Assembly (NCBI RefSeq): GCF_001295265.1
Contig: NZ_LJOD01000004.1
Coordinates: 1-64,000, forward strand
From: Chryseobacterium indologenes
GTDB lineage: Bacteria > Bacteroidota > Bacteroidia > Flavobacteriales > Weeksellaceae
DNA: 64,000 bases
Direction: 5' to 3'
Shown one piece after another: positions 18,736-27,875 of the stretch. Below the pieces are notes generated by a model. That model saw only the letters and a program-made list of their open reading frames with translations, was not told the DNA's origin and made no database searches. Position 1 is the stretch's first letter. Each line of letters opens with the position of its first letter. The position numbers were made by a program, and so were the translations under genes.

Positions 18736-19887
18736 ATGATTCCATTTAATAAGCCGTTTATAGTAGGAAACGAACTTAAATATATTGAAGAAGCGGTAAA
18801 AAGCGGCAAAATTTCAGGAGACGGAATTTTCACAAAAAAATGTCATGCTTTTTTTGAAGAAAAATTTGGCTTTCAGAAAGTACTGCTTACCACATCCTGT
18901 ACCGATGCTTTGGAAATGGCGGCTATATTGTGTGATATTCAGGAAGGTGATGAAGTTATTGTTCCCAGCTATACCTTCGTTTCCTCTGCCAATGCTTTTG
19001 TATTGCGGGGTGCTAAAATAGTTTTTGCAGACTCTTATGCCAATAATCCCAATATTAACCCTGCGGAAATTGAAAAATGTATTACAGAAAAAACAAAGGT
19101 TATTGTTCCCGTACACTATGCGGGAGTTGCTTGTGATATGGAAGCCATCATGAATTTGGCGAAAAAGCACAACCTTTTTGTTGTAGAGGATGCAGCACAG
19201 GCCATTGACAGTTACTATACATTTTCTGACGGTACAAAAAAAGCATTGGGATCCATCGGAGATTTCTCTGCCTTTTCATTCCATGAAACAAAAAATATCA
19301 TTTGCGGAGAAGGAGGGATGCTTGTCATCAACAATCAGAAATACAATACACGCGCTGAAATAATCCGGGAAAAAGGGACAAACAGAAGTGCTTTTTTCAG
19401 AGGAGAAGTAAATAAATATGGCTGGGTAGATCTTGGTTCATCATTTCTTCCATCAGAAATATTATCAGCATTTTTATATGCACAGCTTGAAAACCTTCCG
19501 ACTATACAGGCTAAAAGAATCAGCATCTGGCAGAATTATTACAGCAGTCTATCTGATTTACAGAAAAAAGGACTGATAAAACTACCGGAAATTCCGGGTT
19601 ATGCGACGAACAATGCCCATATGTTCTATATTATCTGCAGAAACTACGGGGAAAGATCAAACCTGATCCAATATCTGAAAACAAGAGATGTTCATCCCGT
19701 TTTTCACTACCTGAGCCTGAATAAAAGTGAATTCTTTTTGAAAGACAATTCCCCTATTGATATTCCCAACTCAGATCATTTTACAGACTGTCTTTTAAGA
19801 CTGCCATTCTATTACGAGCTGAAAAAAACAGAACAGGAAAACATCATCAGTCTCATTCTTGAGTATTATTCAACACTGGAAAATTAG
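18736..19887 (+). CDS. wecE: dTDP-4-amino-4,6-dideoxygalactose transaminase
   Basis: 383 aa PLP enzyme converting dTDP-4-keto-6-deoxyglucose to dTDP-Fuc4N. It follows E. coli WecE/RffA closely as I recall that sequence: GDEVIVPSYTFVSSANAFVLRGAKIVF, VIVPVHYAGVACDMEAIM, HNLFVVEDAAQ, Lys186 in FSFHETKN, REKGTNRSAFFRGEV and NAHMFYI occur in the same order and spacing. The substrate comes from RfbA and RfbB. In enterobacteria Fuc4N is N-acetylated by WecD; no WecD-like GNAT is adjacent here, but a hexapeptide acyltransferase follows by 11 bases and a formyltransferase precedes. Confidence 0.92.
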   Translation: MIPFNKPFIVGNELKYIEEAVKSGKISGDGIFTKKCHAFFEEKFGFQKVLLTTSCTDALEMAAILCDIQEGDEVIVPSYTFVSSANAFVLRGAKIVFADSYANNPNINPAEIEKCITEKTKVIVPVHYAGVACDMEAIMNLAKKHNLFVVEDAAQAIDSYYTFSDGTKKALGSIGDFSAFSFHETKNIICGEGGMLVINNQKYNTRAEIIREKGTNRSAFFRGEVNKYGWVDLGSSFLPSEILSAFLYAQLENLPTIQAKRISIWQNYYSSLSDLQKKGLIKLPEIPGYATNNAHMFYIICRNYGERSNLIQYLKTRDVHPVFHYLSLNKSEFFLKDNSPIDIPNSDHFTDCLLRLPFYYELKKTEQENIISLILEYYSTLEN

Positions 19888-19898
19888 CAACAGGAAAT

Positions 19899-20513
19899 AT
19901 GGGCTTCATAAAAAAACATATTATTAAATTCATATTCAAAATCCTGCATTCAGACGCTTATAAAAAGTATAAGCAGCAACAGAATGACAACTGGGCGAAA
20001 AACAACTTCAAAGCCTTTGGAAAACAGTCAAGTCTTCCGGAGATTTTTTGGATCAAAAACCCTAAATATATAGCAATTGGGGATAACTTCAGCTCATTAT
20101 TCAATTTAAGACTGGAAGCATGGGATAATTTTTACGGAGAATCTTTTCACCCTGAAATCATGATCGGGGATAATGTCATTTTTAATTCTGATGTTCATAT
20201 TGGAGCCATCAATAAAATCAGTATTGGCAATAACGTATTAATGGCTAGCAGAATATATATTTCCGACCACTCACATGGAAATATCAGTATTGAGGACCTG
20301 GATAAAACTCCGGGAGAAAGACCACTATATTCCAAAGGCCCCGTTATTATTGAAGATAATGTATGGATTGGTGAAGGAGTCTGCATATTGCCGGGAGTTA
20401 CTATTGGTGAAAACTGCATCATAGGGGCTAATTCGGTAGTTAATAAAAGCTTTCCAAAAAATTCGGTAATTGCAGGAATCCCTGCTAAACTGATAAAAAC
20501 ATTAGAAAAATAA
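19899..20513 (+). CDS. Hexapeptide-repeat (left-handed beta-helix) acyltransferase
   Basis: 204 aa. A basic N-terminal helix region is followed by isoleucine-patch repeats (IGDNVIFNSDVHIGAINKIS, SIGNNVLMASRIYI, IEDNVWIGEGVCILPGVTIG, ENCIIGANSVV) and a C-terminal VIAGIPAKLIK tail. Active-site His is probably in ISDHSHG. It is of the WbbJ/maltose O-acetyltransferase type using acetyl-CoA. Position 11 bases after wecE makes it a candidate N-acetyltransferase for dTDP-Fuc4N, but O-acetylation of the glycan is equally possible. Confidence 0.83.
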   Translation: MGFIKKHIIKFIFKILHSDAYKKYKQQQNDNWAKNNFKAFGKQSSLPEIFWIKNPKYIAIGDNFSSLFNLRLEAWDNFYGESFHPEIMIGDNVIFNSDVHIGAINKISIGNNVLMASRIYISDHSHGNISIEDLDKTPGERPLYSKGPVIIEDNVWIGEGVCILPGVTIGENCIIGANSVVNKSFPKNSVIAGIPAKLIKTLEK

Positions 20514-20516
20514 TTT

Positions 20517-21635
20517 ATGAAAAAAATAAAAACACTTGCATTTTATCTCCCTCAATATCATCCCATTCCGGAAAATGATGAATGGTGGGGAAAAGGATTT
20601 ACAGAGTGGACCAACGTAGGTAAGGCAAAACCTTTATTTGAAGGGCATGAACAACCCATTTACCCTGCTGACCTGGGGTATTATGACCTACGTGTTCCCG
20701 AAGTAAGAGAACAGCAGGCTCAAATGGCTCGTGACTATGGAGTTTATGGCTTTATTTATTATCATTACTGGTTTGGAAACGGAAAACAATTGCTTGAACG
20801 TATAGCCTATGAAGTACTGAAATCCGGCAAACCGGACTTCCCATTCTGCTTCTGCTGGGCCAATGAAACCTGGTCCGGAATATGGCACGGTTTAAAAGAT
20901 AAAGTTTTGGCCGAACAAATATATTCTGATGAAGATCTTATAGCCCATTTTGAATACCTCCTGCCCTTTTTTAAAGACAGCAGATATATCAAAGTAGACA
21001 ATAAGCCTGTTTTGGTGGTATATGATCCTATTCACCTACAGGACAAAGCCCCGGAATACCTTGAAAAATTCAATACTCTTGCAAAAGAAAACGGATTCAG
21101 CGGACTTTATCTTATTGCCAGCAACAAAACTGAAGACAACTATGGCTATCACCACCTGGGATATCAGGCTAAAATATCGAATGCATTTATGAGGGCATGG
21201 CGACCCCATATGAATAAAAGACCTTCTATTTCAGCAAAACAATATTACACGAATAGAATCAAAGGAATTTTAGGATTCAAAACGGTCAGCTTTCAAAAAC
21301 CTGTTGATATTCAAAATGCACCCGATGTAGTGAATGATCTGCATTTTGATGAGACTGATGTGGATACCTTCCCATGCCTTATCCCTAATTGGGATAACAC
21401 TCCAAGAAGTGGCAACCGCGGAATTATTTTAGGAAACAACAGTCCTGAACTTTTTGAAAAACAGGTAGAAAAAGCTGTAGACTTCCTGAAAGATAAACAC
21501 TACCCTGAAAATTTTTTAGTTGTAAAATCATGGAATGAGTGGGCAGAAGGAAATATTCTGGAGCCGGACCGTAAAAACGGATTTGGATATTTGAATGCTC
21601 TTAAAAAGATTTTGTCAAAAAAAGGGCAACTATGA
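20517..21635 (+). CDS. WbsX-type protein (GH99-like fold)
   Basis: 372 aa. The start TLAFYLPQYHPIPENDEWWG, then GKGFTEWTNVGKAKPLF, GVYGFIYYHYWF and FCWANETWSG, are hallmarks of the Glyco_tran_WbsX family found in O-antigen and rhamnan clusters. The fold resembles GH99 mannosidases; members have been annotated both as glycosyltransferases and as hydrolases, and the true reaction is unsettled. The C-terminal SWNEWAEGNILEPDR is also conserved. It lies in a tight run: 3 bases after the acyltransferase gene and overlapping the next GT2 gene by 4 bases. Confidence 0.85.
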   Translation: MKKIKTLAFYLPQYHPIPENDEWWGKGFTEWTNVGKAKPLFEGHEQPIYPADLGYYDLRVPEVREQQAQMARDYGVYGFIYYHYWFGNGKQLLERIAYEVLKSGKPDFPFCFCWANETWSGIWHGLKDKVLAEQIYSDEDLIAHFEYLLPFFKDSRYIKVDNKPVLVVYDPIHLQDKAPEYLEKFNTLAKENGFSGLYLIASNKTEDNYGYHHLGYQAKISNAFMRAWRPHMNKRPSISAKQYYTNRIKGILGFKTVSFQKPVDIQNAPDVVNDLHFDETDVDTFPCLIPNWDNTPRSGNRGIILGNNSPELFEKQVEKAVDFLKDKHYPENFLVVKSWNEWAEGNILEPDRKNGFGYLNALKKILSKKGQL

Positions 21636-22486
21636 GTAAAATAAGTATTCTGATTGCGAATTACAATAACGGACATTTTTTTAAAGAATGTTTTGACAGT
21701 CTTATTGCTCAGACATTTACAGACTGGGAAGCTGTTATTCTGGACGATGCATCAAAAGATAATTCTCTTGAGCTTATTAAAAACATAATTCAGGATGATT
21801 GCCGTTTTAAGATTTATACCAATGAAACCAATAAAGGAGTGGGTTACACAAAAAGAAGACTTGTGGAACTAAGCAATTCTGAAATTTGCGGATTTCTGGA
21901 TCCTGATGATGCACTGGTAGAAGAAGCATTGGAAATTGTATTTACAGCCCATTCGGAAAATCCTGATGTAGGACTGATATATTCCAATTTTATTTTCTGT
22001 GATCATCTGCTCAATAAGATAAAGGTTCATAAAGCCACACAAATCAATGATTTAGATGAAAAATACCTAAACTTTAATGCTGAAATTTCCCACTTTGCTA
22101 CATTCAAAAAATCCGTTTACAACAAAACATCAGGCATTGATACCTATCTAAAAATGGCTGAAGATAAAGACTGGTATATGAAGATATGTGAAGTGGCCCC
22201 GGTAAAGCATATAGACAAAGATCTTTATCTTTACAGAATACATGGCGGTGGAATATCTAATAAAAGTGAAAACCAAGCGAATTATTGGCATTGGCTTGCA
22301 TTGATAAAAATGGCAGAAAGAAGAAATATTGACATTGAAAGTCTATTTCTTGAAAATTTTGTACGCAGAAAAGAATATGATAAAGAAACTGTCCAAAATA
22401 ACAACCTTAAAAAGGAACTAAAACAATCCCGCTGGATAAAACTGGGGCATCTACTGGGATTCTGTAAATTTTATAAACACCTGTAA
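21632..22486 (+). CDS. GT2-family glycosyltransferase
   Basis: 284 aa GT-A enzyme. It shows SILIANYNNGHFFKECFDSL, VILDDASKDNSLE and the metal-binding DPDD of CGFLDPDDALVEE. It is a clear paralogue of the protein at 40215-41039: both have NNxxFFxxCFxS, NKGVGYTKxxxxEL and CGFxDPDDAL. The start overlaps the WbsX stop by 4 bases and the stop overlaps the next start, so the genes are translationally coupled. Sugar specificity is unknown. Confidence 0.88.
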   Translation: MSKISILIANYNNGHFFKECFDSLIAQTFTDWEAVILDDASKDNSLELIKNIIQDDCRFKIYTNETNKGVGYTKRRLVELSNSEICGFLDPDDALVEEALEIVFTAHSENPDVGLIYSNFIFCDHLLNKIKVHKATQINDLDEKYLNFNAEISHFATFKKSVYNKTSGIDTYLKMAEDKDWYMKICEVAPVKHIDKDLYLYRIHGGGISNKSENQANYWHWLALIKMAERRNIDIESLFLENFVRRKEYDKETVQNNNLKKELKQSRWIKLGHLLGFCKFYKHL

Positions 22487-23352
22487 TGAATTATACAAAA
22501 GTCTCCGTCATCGTTCCCTGCTACAACCAGGCCGTCTATCTGGACGAGTGCCTGCAGTCGGTTCTTGATCAGACCCACCAGAACTGGGAATGTATTATTG
22601 TGAATGATGGTTCTACAGATCACACGGAAGCTGTCGCCAAAAAATGGACGGAAAAAGACAGTCGTTTTCAGTATGTGCATAAAAAGAACGGAGGCTTATC
22701 TTCAGCCAGAAATGCAGGGCTCGAAAAAGCTTCCGGAGATTATATTCAGTTTCTGGATTCGGATGATACAATTCATAAGGAAAAATTTTCAAAAGGCCTT
22801 TCCTCGGATAAAGAGTATCCGTTGATTGTAAGCCAGTTCACCATCTATAAAAACGGCATGCACCTTTCCGGATACAACCGGGTTGAACAGAAATTTTTAA
22901 CATTTGAAGGCATTGTATTCGGATGGGATCTAAAATTCAGCATACCGATCCACTGTGCTCTGATTTCCCGTAAGCTCCTGGAAGGATTTCTTTTTGATAC
23001 CTCATTAACAAGCTGCGAAGACTGGCTCATGTGGATTCATATCACCAAAGACAATCCGGAAGCTCTTCTTGTGGATGAACCTTTGGCCCATTATCGCAAA
23101 GAAGACAATACCAACAGCATGTCCTCTGATCTTTATAAAATCCTCCAGCAGAGAATCAGGATATTCCCTACTCTGAAAAAACTGTATGGGGATGATCTTC
23201 ATGACAGACTGATGTATCACATTATAGAAGTACGTTCCAAACAGTATATTCAGCAGAGAAATGAATTCAACAAAGTGACGGGCGGAAGAGCAGTATCCGG
23301 ATACCTTGCTTTAAAAAAGTATTATTACCGCCTTTTTCAAAAAAAGAACTGA
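22486..23352 (+). CDS. GT2-family glycosyltransferase
   Basis: 288 aa GT-A enzyme. Motifs are KVSVIVPCYNQAVYLDECLQ, IIVNDGSTDHTE and YIQFLDSDDTIHKEK (DXD-like metal site). CEDWLMWIHI in the second half is the region that usually carries the catalytic base. The ATG shares its first base with the stop of the preceding gene. Donor and acceptor are not predictable from sequence alone. Confidence 0.87.
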   Translation: MNYTKVSVIVPCYNQAVYLDECLQSVLDQTHQNWECIIVNDGSTDHTEAVAKKWTEKDSRFQYVHKKNGGLSSARNAGLEKASGDYIQFLDSDDTIHKEKFSKGLSSDKEYPLIVSQFTIYKNGMHLSGYNRVEQKFLTFEGIVFGWDLKFSIPIHCALISRKLLEGFLFDTSLTSCEDWLMWIHITKDNPEALLVDEPLAHYRKEDNTNSMSSDLYKILQQRIRIFPTLKKLYGDDLHDRLMYHIIEVRSKQYIQQRNEFNKVTGGRAVSGYLALKKYYYRLFQKKN

Positions 23353-23368
23353 TCTTTAATACACACAA

Positions 23369-24295
23369 ATGACCTCATCCGTAGCCCTTTGCACCTATAA
23401 TGGTGAAACCTATATTGCCGAACAGCTGGACAGCATCCTGAGCCAGACACTTCCGGTATCTGAGATTATCGTTTGTGACGACCAATCTTCAGACAATACG
23501 GTAAAGATCCTGAAAGAATATTCGGAAAAATATCCGCACCTCATTAAAATTTATGAAAATCCTGAAAACTTAGGCTATGTAGGAAATTTTGAGAAAGCAA
23601 TGAGCCTGTGCACAGCTGATCTTGTTTTTCTCTGTGACCAGGATGACCGCTGGTATCCTCATAAAAATGAATACATCACCCGGATTTTTGAAAATAATCA
23701 TCATACCAATATCATCTGCCACAATATTAAACTCTTCGGAGAACCGGTGAGCAGTATCGAAGAAATCACCTACTGGGATCTTGATCATAACGGACCGGAT
23801 CAGTTTACCGGACCTCAGGACCTTATTAAAAGAATTTTATTTCAGGGAAATATATTCCCCGGAATGAGTATGGCTATCCGGAATACATTTCTAAAAAAAC
23901 ATCTTCCTTTAAAGAAAATAAATCCTGTTATTATTCACGATTATGAACTGCTGCTGCTGGCTGCTGATAAAAATTCGGTACAGACAGTCTCAGCTATTCT
24001 GGGAGAATACCGGATTCATCCTAAACAAAGCATTGGATTTAAAACATTTTCCAGGCTCAGCCCTTCCGAAAGACCTCAGATAACAAGAGATGCTCTTTTT
24101 TCGGTATTCCGGAGAAATACTTTTGTAAAGGAAACTGTTTCCGGCCTTCAGCTGGATCCTTCTCTAAAAAATGGATATAAAGAATACTGTTTTCAGTATT
24201 ACAGAAACTATCTGAAAAGCCTTTCCCCTTTACAACGCCTTATAGCCGGAATAAAAATGAAATACTATTTTCATATCTTTGATTACCTTAAATAA
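23369..24295 (+). CDS. GT2-family glycosyltransferase (rhamnosyltransferase-like)
   Basis: 308 aa GT-A enzyme. It opens SSVALCTYNGETYIAEQLDS and has VCDDQSSDNTVKIL and LVFLCDQDDRWYPHK. The CTYNG..QLDSIL..CDDxSxD..CDQDD pattern is that of GT2 enzymes often annotated as alpha-1,2- or 1,3-rhamnosyltransferases. No dTDP-rhamnose genes lie in this window, so another 6-deoxy sugar may be the donor. It follows the previous gene by 16 bases. Confidence 0.85.
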   Translation: MTSSVALCTYNGETYIAEQLDSILSQTLPVSEIIVCDDQSSDNTVKILKEYSEKYPHLIKIYENPENLGYVGNFEKAMSLCTADLVFLCDQDDRWYPHKNEYITRIFENNHHTNIICHNIKLFGEPVSSIEEITYWDLDHNGPDQFTGPQDLIKRILFQGNIFPGMSMAIRNTFLKKHLPLKKINPVIIHDYELLLLAADKNSVQTVSAILGEYRIHPKQSIGFKTFSRLSPSERPQITRDALFSVFRRNTFVKETVSGLQLDPSLKNGYKEYCFQYYRNYLKSLSPLQRLIAGIKMKYYFHIFDYLK

Positions 24296-24374
24296 AACTG
24301 CCTGGCATCCGTGCCGTAAAAGATATGAAGTATTGTTCCCTGCACATAACACAATTAATGAAAATATTTAACCC

Positions 24375-25043
24375 ATGATCATTGGTAATGGTATCATAGC
24401 AAATGCAGTAAGGCCCTATGATAAAGAAGACATTGTCTTTTTTGCATCAGGCGTTTCCAATTCCCTGGAAACCAGAGCCGCAGAATTTGAAAGAGAACTA
24501 TCTCTCCTTAAATCCGTTCACGAAGAAAACAAAGAAAAAAAGATCATTTATTTTTCCACATTAAGCATCCACGACCAGTCCAAGCAGAACAGCCCGTATG
24601 TTCTGCATAAAAAGTCAGCTGAAGATTACCTTATAAAAAGCTCCGGTAATTTTCTGATCCTGAGAATAGGAAACATTGTAGGAAAAGGAGGCAATCCGAA
24701 TACCCTTTTTAATTTTCTGAAAAAGCAGATTGCTGACCACCGCGAGTTTGCCATGCACCTTAAGGCCAGAAGGTTGCTGCTTGATATTGATGATATTTCA
24801 GGATTTCTGAGTAGGCATTGTCTGAATGTTCACAATGAAATCATCAATCTTGCTTTCCCTTACTATTATAACCTGAAGGAGATTGTTCATGCTATAGAAA
24901 AACAGGCAGGGCAGAAAGCGAACTATTCAGAAACTGATGAAGGAGATTTCTACAAGGTGGATTTCGATGAAAATATAAACACATTTTTTTCAGGAATAAG
25001 TCCCGAAGATTATCTGGAAACCTTAACCCGGAAGTATATTTAA
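24375..25043 (+). CDS. Short NAD(P)-dependent sugar epimerase/reductase-like SDR
   Basis: 222 aa. The N-terminal MIIGNGIIANAV is a compact Rossmann glycine motif. STLSIHD and PYVLHKKSAEDYLI carry the Ser and YxxxK of extended SDRs, and LRIGNIVGKGGNPNTLFNFL is the substrate-region motif of nucleotide-sugar epimerases. It is shorter than standard epimerases (about 300 aa) because the region between the glycine motif and the catalytic Ser is reduced. A role in making or modifying a nucleotide sugar is likely. An 80-base gap separates it from the upstream glycosyltransferase. Confidence 0.72.
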   Translation: MIIGNGIIANAVRPYDKEDIVFFASGVSNSLETRAAEFERELSLLKSVHEENKEKKIIYFSTLSIHDQSKQNSPYVLHKKSAEDYLIKSSGNFLILRIGNIVGKGGNPNTLFNFLKKQIADHREFAMHLKARRLLLDIDDISGFLSRHCLNVHNEIINLAFPYYYNLKEIVHAIEKQAGQKANYSETDEGDFYKVDFDENINTFFSGISPEDYLETLTRKYI

Positions 25044-25103
25044 AAGCATCTTATATTTAATGTATAACAAAACCGGACTGAACCTAAAATCCCTATCTGA
25101 AAA

Positions 25104-26027
25104 ATGCCAAAGATTCACATAATTATTGTTACCTACAATGCCATGAAATGGGCGGAAAGGTGCTTCACCAGCCTGCGGAACTCTTCAGTTCCCGTAAAAT
25201 GTTTCGTCATAGACAACGGATCTTCAGACGGTACGCAGGATTATATCAGAACCCATTTTCCTGAAGTAGATTTTACACAGTCAGAAACCAACCTTGGATT
25301 CGGGAAAGCTAATAATATAGGCATTGAAAAAGCATACAAAGAAGGAGCAGAATTCTTCTACCTCATGAATCAGGATGCATGGCTGTATCAGGATACCATG
25401 GAGAAAATGACTGAAGTATATAATACCCATCCGGATCAGGACAGCATAGGTATCCTAAGCCCTGTTCATATTGATGGTACAGAAAAATACCTGGATATTT
25501 TTTTAGATCAGTATATTGCCGCCAATTATGAAAAAACAAGAATGATCTCTGACCTTTATTTTCAGACCCTGAAACCCTATTATGAGATCAGGTTTGTGAA
25601 TGCTGCCCACTGGCTTCTTCCAAGAAAAACTATTGAAACAGTAGGAGGTTTTAATCCTTATTTTTTCCATTATGGTGAAGATAATGAATTTGTAAACCGT
25701 ATTCATTTTCATCAGAAGAAAGTATTATTAATACCGGGCAGCAAAGCTGTACATGACGGAATACAGAATCTCCATAAAATAGATTACACAAAATTTGAAA
25801 ATGTCCGGATTGAGATCAATGCTATGAACCCTAATCTTCCTGATGCGGTGCGTCTGGAAAAAAAAGCACTCAGACAGAGTATGATCAAGAATTTTATCCT
25901 TGGCAACATGGCCCAGTATAAAATCTTATCCCGGAAATATAAAAAAATCTCTTCCGATGAAAAGCAATTGATCAGTTTCAGAAATAAGGTAATCCAAAAA
26001 GGAGCTACTTTTCTTAATCTGTCGTAA
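25104..26027 (+). CDS. GT2-family glycosyltransferase (WbbL-like)
   Basis: 307 aa. It has IHIIIVTYNAMKWAERCFTS, FVIDNGSSDGTQDYI, the ETNLGFGKANNIGIE motif and FYLMNQDAWLYQDTM. The NxGFxxxNNxG plus NPD/NQD pattern is typical of WbbL/RfbF-like glycosyltransferases. Catalytic-base region FFHYGEDNEFVNRIHF matches the usual GEDxxxxxR. It belongs to the same strand run as its neighbours, and the asparagine synthase-like gene follows after 47 bases. Confidence 0.87.
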   Translation: MPKIHIIIVTYNAMKWAERCFTSLRNSSVPVKCFVIDNGSSDGTQDYIRTHFPEVDFTQSETNLGFGKANNIGIEKAYKEGAEFFYLMNQDAWLYQDTMEKMTEVYNTHPDQDSIGILSPVHIDGTEKYLDIFLDQYIAANYEKTRMISDLYFQTLKPYYEIRFVNAAHWLLPRKTIETVGGFNPYFFHYGEDNEFVNRIHFHQKKVLLIPGSKAVHDGIQNLHKIDYTKFENVRIEINAMNPNLPDAVRLEKKALRQSMIKNFILGNMAQYKILSRKYKKISSDEKQLISFRNKVIQKGATFLNLS

Positions 26028-26074
26028 ATTAGCACAGACATAAACGAGAAATTAATGATGAAAAACGAAATATT

Positions 26075-27871
26075 ATGTGCGGAATAGCAGGAATTATATG
26101 CAGTAATGCCAGAAATTATCAGGAAGAGATCCAAAAGATGACCGATTCTCTGATCCACCGCGGCCCCGATTCCTCACACTTTGAATTTTATGATCATGCA
26201 GCTCTGGGACACCGCAGGCTTTCCATTATTGACCTTTCTGACAATGGAAAGCAGCCCATGTTCTCCAATACCCGGAATGAATGTATTGTTCTTAACGGTG
26301 AAATTTACGGCTATCAGGATCTTAAGAGAAAATATGCTGAATATCCTTATCACGGCAGTTCAGATACAGAGGTTATTCTGGCGATGTACCAGAGAAAACA
26401 GGAAGACCTTATTCATGATCTTCCGGGTATGTTTGCTTTTGCGCTCTGGGATGACCAGAAACAAAAGCTCTTCTGTGCAAGAGACCGTTTTGGAGAAAAA
26501 CCGTTTTATTATGCTATTGGAAATAACAATGAATTTATTTTTGCCTCAGAGATCAAGGCAATTCTGGCTTCAGGGCTAATCAGGCCTAAAGTAAGCAACG
26601 ATGCCCTTTCCCACTATCTTCAATACGGATATGTAAGCACTTATCAAAGCATTTACAGCAATATATTTACCCTTCCTCCGGCTCACCAGCTGATCTGGAA
26701 AGAGGGAAAATTTACCGTCTCCCGGTATTACAGCCTTCCTGCAAAAGACAGGACCATCAGCCTTTCCGATGCTAAGGATGAATTTCTTTACCTGCTGAAA
26801 AATGCAGTAAAAAAGCAGCTTATTGCTGATGTGGAAGTAGGAAGTTTTCTAAGCGGAGGATTAGATTCTTCATCTGTAGTTGCTTTAGTTGATGAATTCC
26901 TTCCAAGACAGACCACCATCAGTTTCGGATATGATCATAAAGATAATGAGCTGAAATATGCAAAAGAAATTGCTGATAAATACAATACCAATCATATAGA
27001 AGTTCATGAGAAGAAAGAAGATCTTGCCGCATCGCTTTTAAAGATCTCCCCTTTTTTTGATGAACCTTTTGCTGATGCTTCATTCATTCCTCACTACGAG
27101 ATCTGTAAATATGCACGGGAAAAGCTGACTGTGGTATTATCCGGAGATGTAGGTGATGAACTCTTTGGAGGCTACCATTTCTATACCGTTGAAAATAAAT
27201 TAAGAAATCATTTCAGCTACAAAAATATTGTTGCCCAGTTTGGTCTGAAACTGTATCAGAAACTGAGAACAACCTCTTACCTTACCCGGAAAAATATAGA
27301 ATATCCATCCATCATGGATTTCCATCTGAATTCCGTAAGAAATGCCTTCAATAAGCAGGAGCGCTATCAGCTGGGAATCAACTCTGATTATATACAGAAC
27401 TATAGTTTTACGCCTGACTCCGACTCCCTGAATGATATTATGCGGATAGATCTTGAAAATTATGTCCCGTCTAATATGCTGGTAAAATCAGACCGGATGG
27501 CTATGGCCAATTCACTGGAAGTTCGTACTCCGTTCCTTGATCTGGATTTTGCAGAGTTCTGTATACAGCTTCCGGATCAGCTGAAACTGGATGATACTAA
27601 CGACAAAATCATTCTTCGTGAAGCAATGGGCTCCTATTGGACAGAAACTATCAGAAAACGGCACAAACAAGGCTTTGGACTGGGTGTAAAAAACTGGTTT
27701 GCTGAAGACAATCTGATGCAGCTTTCTGATGACCTGCTGAAAAACCCGGATCATAAGGTTTTCAGTTATATAGATTTTAAAGCAGCACAGCAATTCCTGA
27801 ATAAGGATGAAAAGCACTGGAACATCCTGCAACTGGCGCTCTGGGCAGATAATAACGCAACCATACTATAA
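26075..27871 (+). CDS. asnB: Asparagine synthase-like glutamine amidotransferase
   Basis: 598 aa. Cys2 of MCGIAGII is the glutaminase nucleophile, so ATG 26075 must be the start; HRGPDS and the NGEIYGY segment complete the class II glutaminase domain. The synthetase domain has the PP-loop FLSGGLDSSSVVAL (near residue 262) and LSGDVGDELFGGYHF. In polysaccharide loci such proteins usually amidate a uronic-acid carboxylate instead of making asparagine, and Ugd at the start of the locus provides UDP-glucuronate. A 10-codon frame (ATG 26055 to TAG 26087) overlaps the start and could reduce translation. Confidence 0.9.
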   Translation: MCGIAGIICSNARNYQEEIQKMTDSLIHRGPDSSHFEFYDHAALGHRRLSIIDLSDNGKQPMFSNTRNECIVLNGEIYGYQDLKRKYAEYPYHGSSDTEVILAMYQRKQEDLIHDLPGMFAFALWDDQKQKLFCARDRFGEKPFYYAIGNNNEFIFASEIKAILASGLIRPKVSNDALSHYLQYGYVSTYQSIYSNIFTLPPAHQLIWKEGKFTVSRYYSLPAKDRTISLSDAKDEFLYLLKNAVKKQLIADVEVGSFLSGGLDSSSVVALVDEFLPRQTTISFGYDHKDNELKYAKEIADKYNTNHIEVHEKKEDLAASLLKISPFFDEPFADASFIPHYEICKYAREKLTVVLSGDVGDELFGGYHFYTVENKLRNHFSYKNIVAQFGLKLYQKLRTTSYLTRKNIEYPSIMDFHLNSVRNAFNKQERYQLGINSDYIQNYSFTPDSDSLNDIMRIDLENYVPSNMLVKSDRMAMANSLEVRTPFLDLDFAEFCIQLPDQLKLDDTNDKIILREAMGSYWTETIRKRHKQGFGLGVKNWFAEDNLMQLSDDLLKNPDHKVFSYIDFKAAQQFLNKDEKHWNILQLALWADNNATIL

Positions 27872-27875
27872 GATA

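Noticed and set aside
26055..26087. 10-codon frame overlapping the asnB start
   Set aside because: Too short and without a separate signal; mentioned with asnB as a possible translational modulator only.
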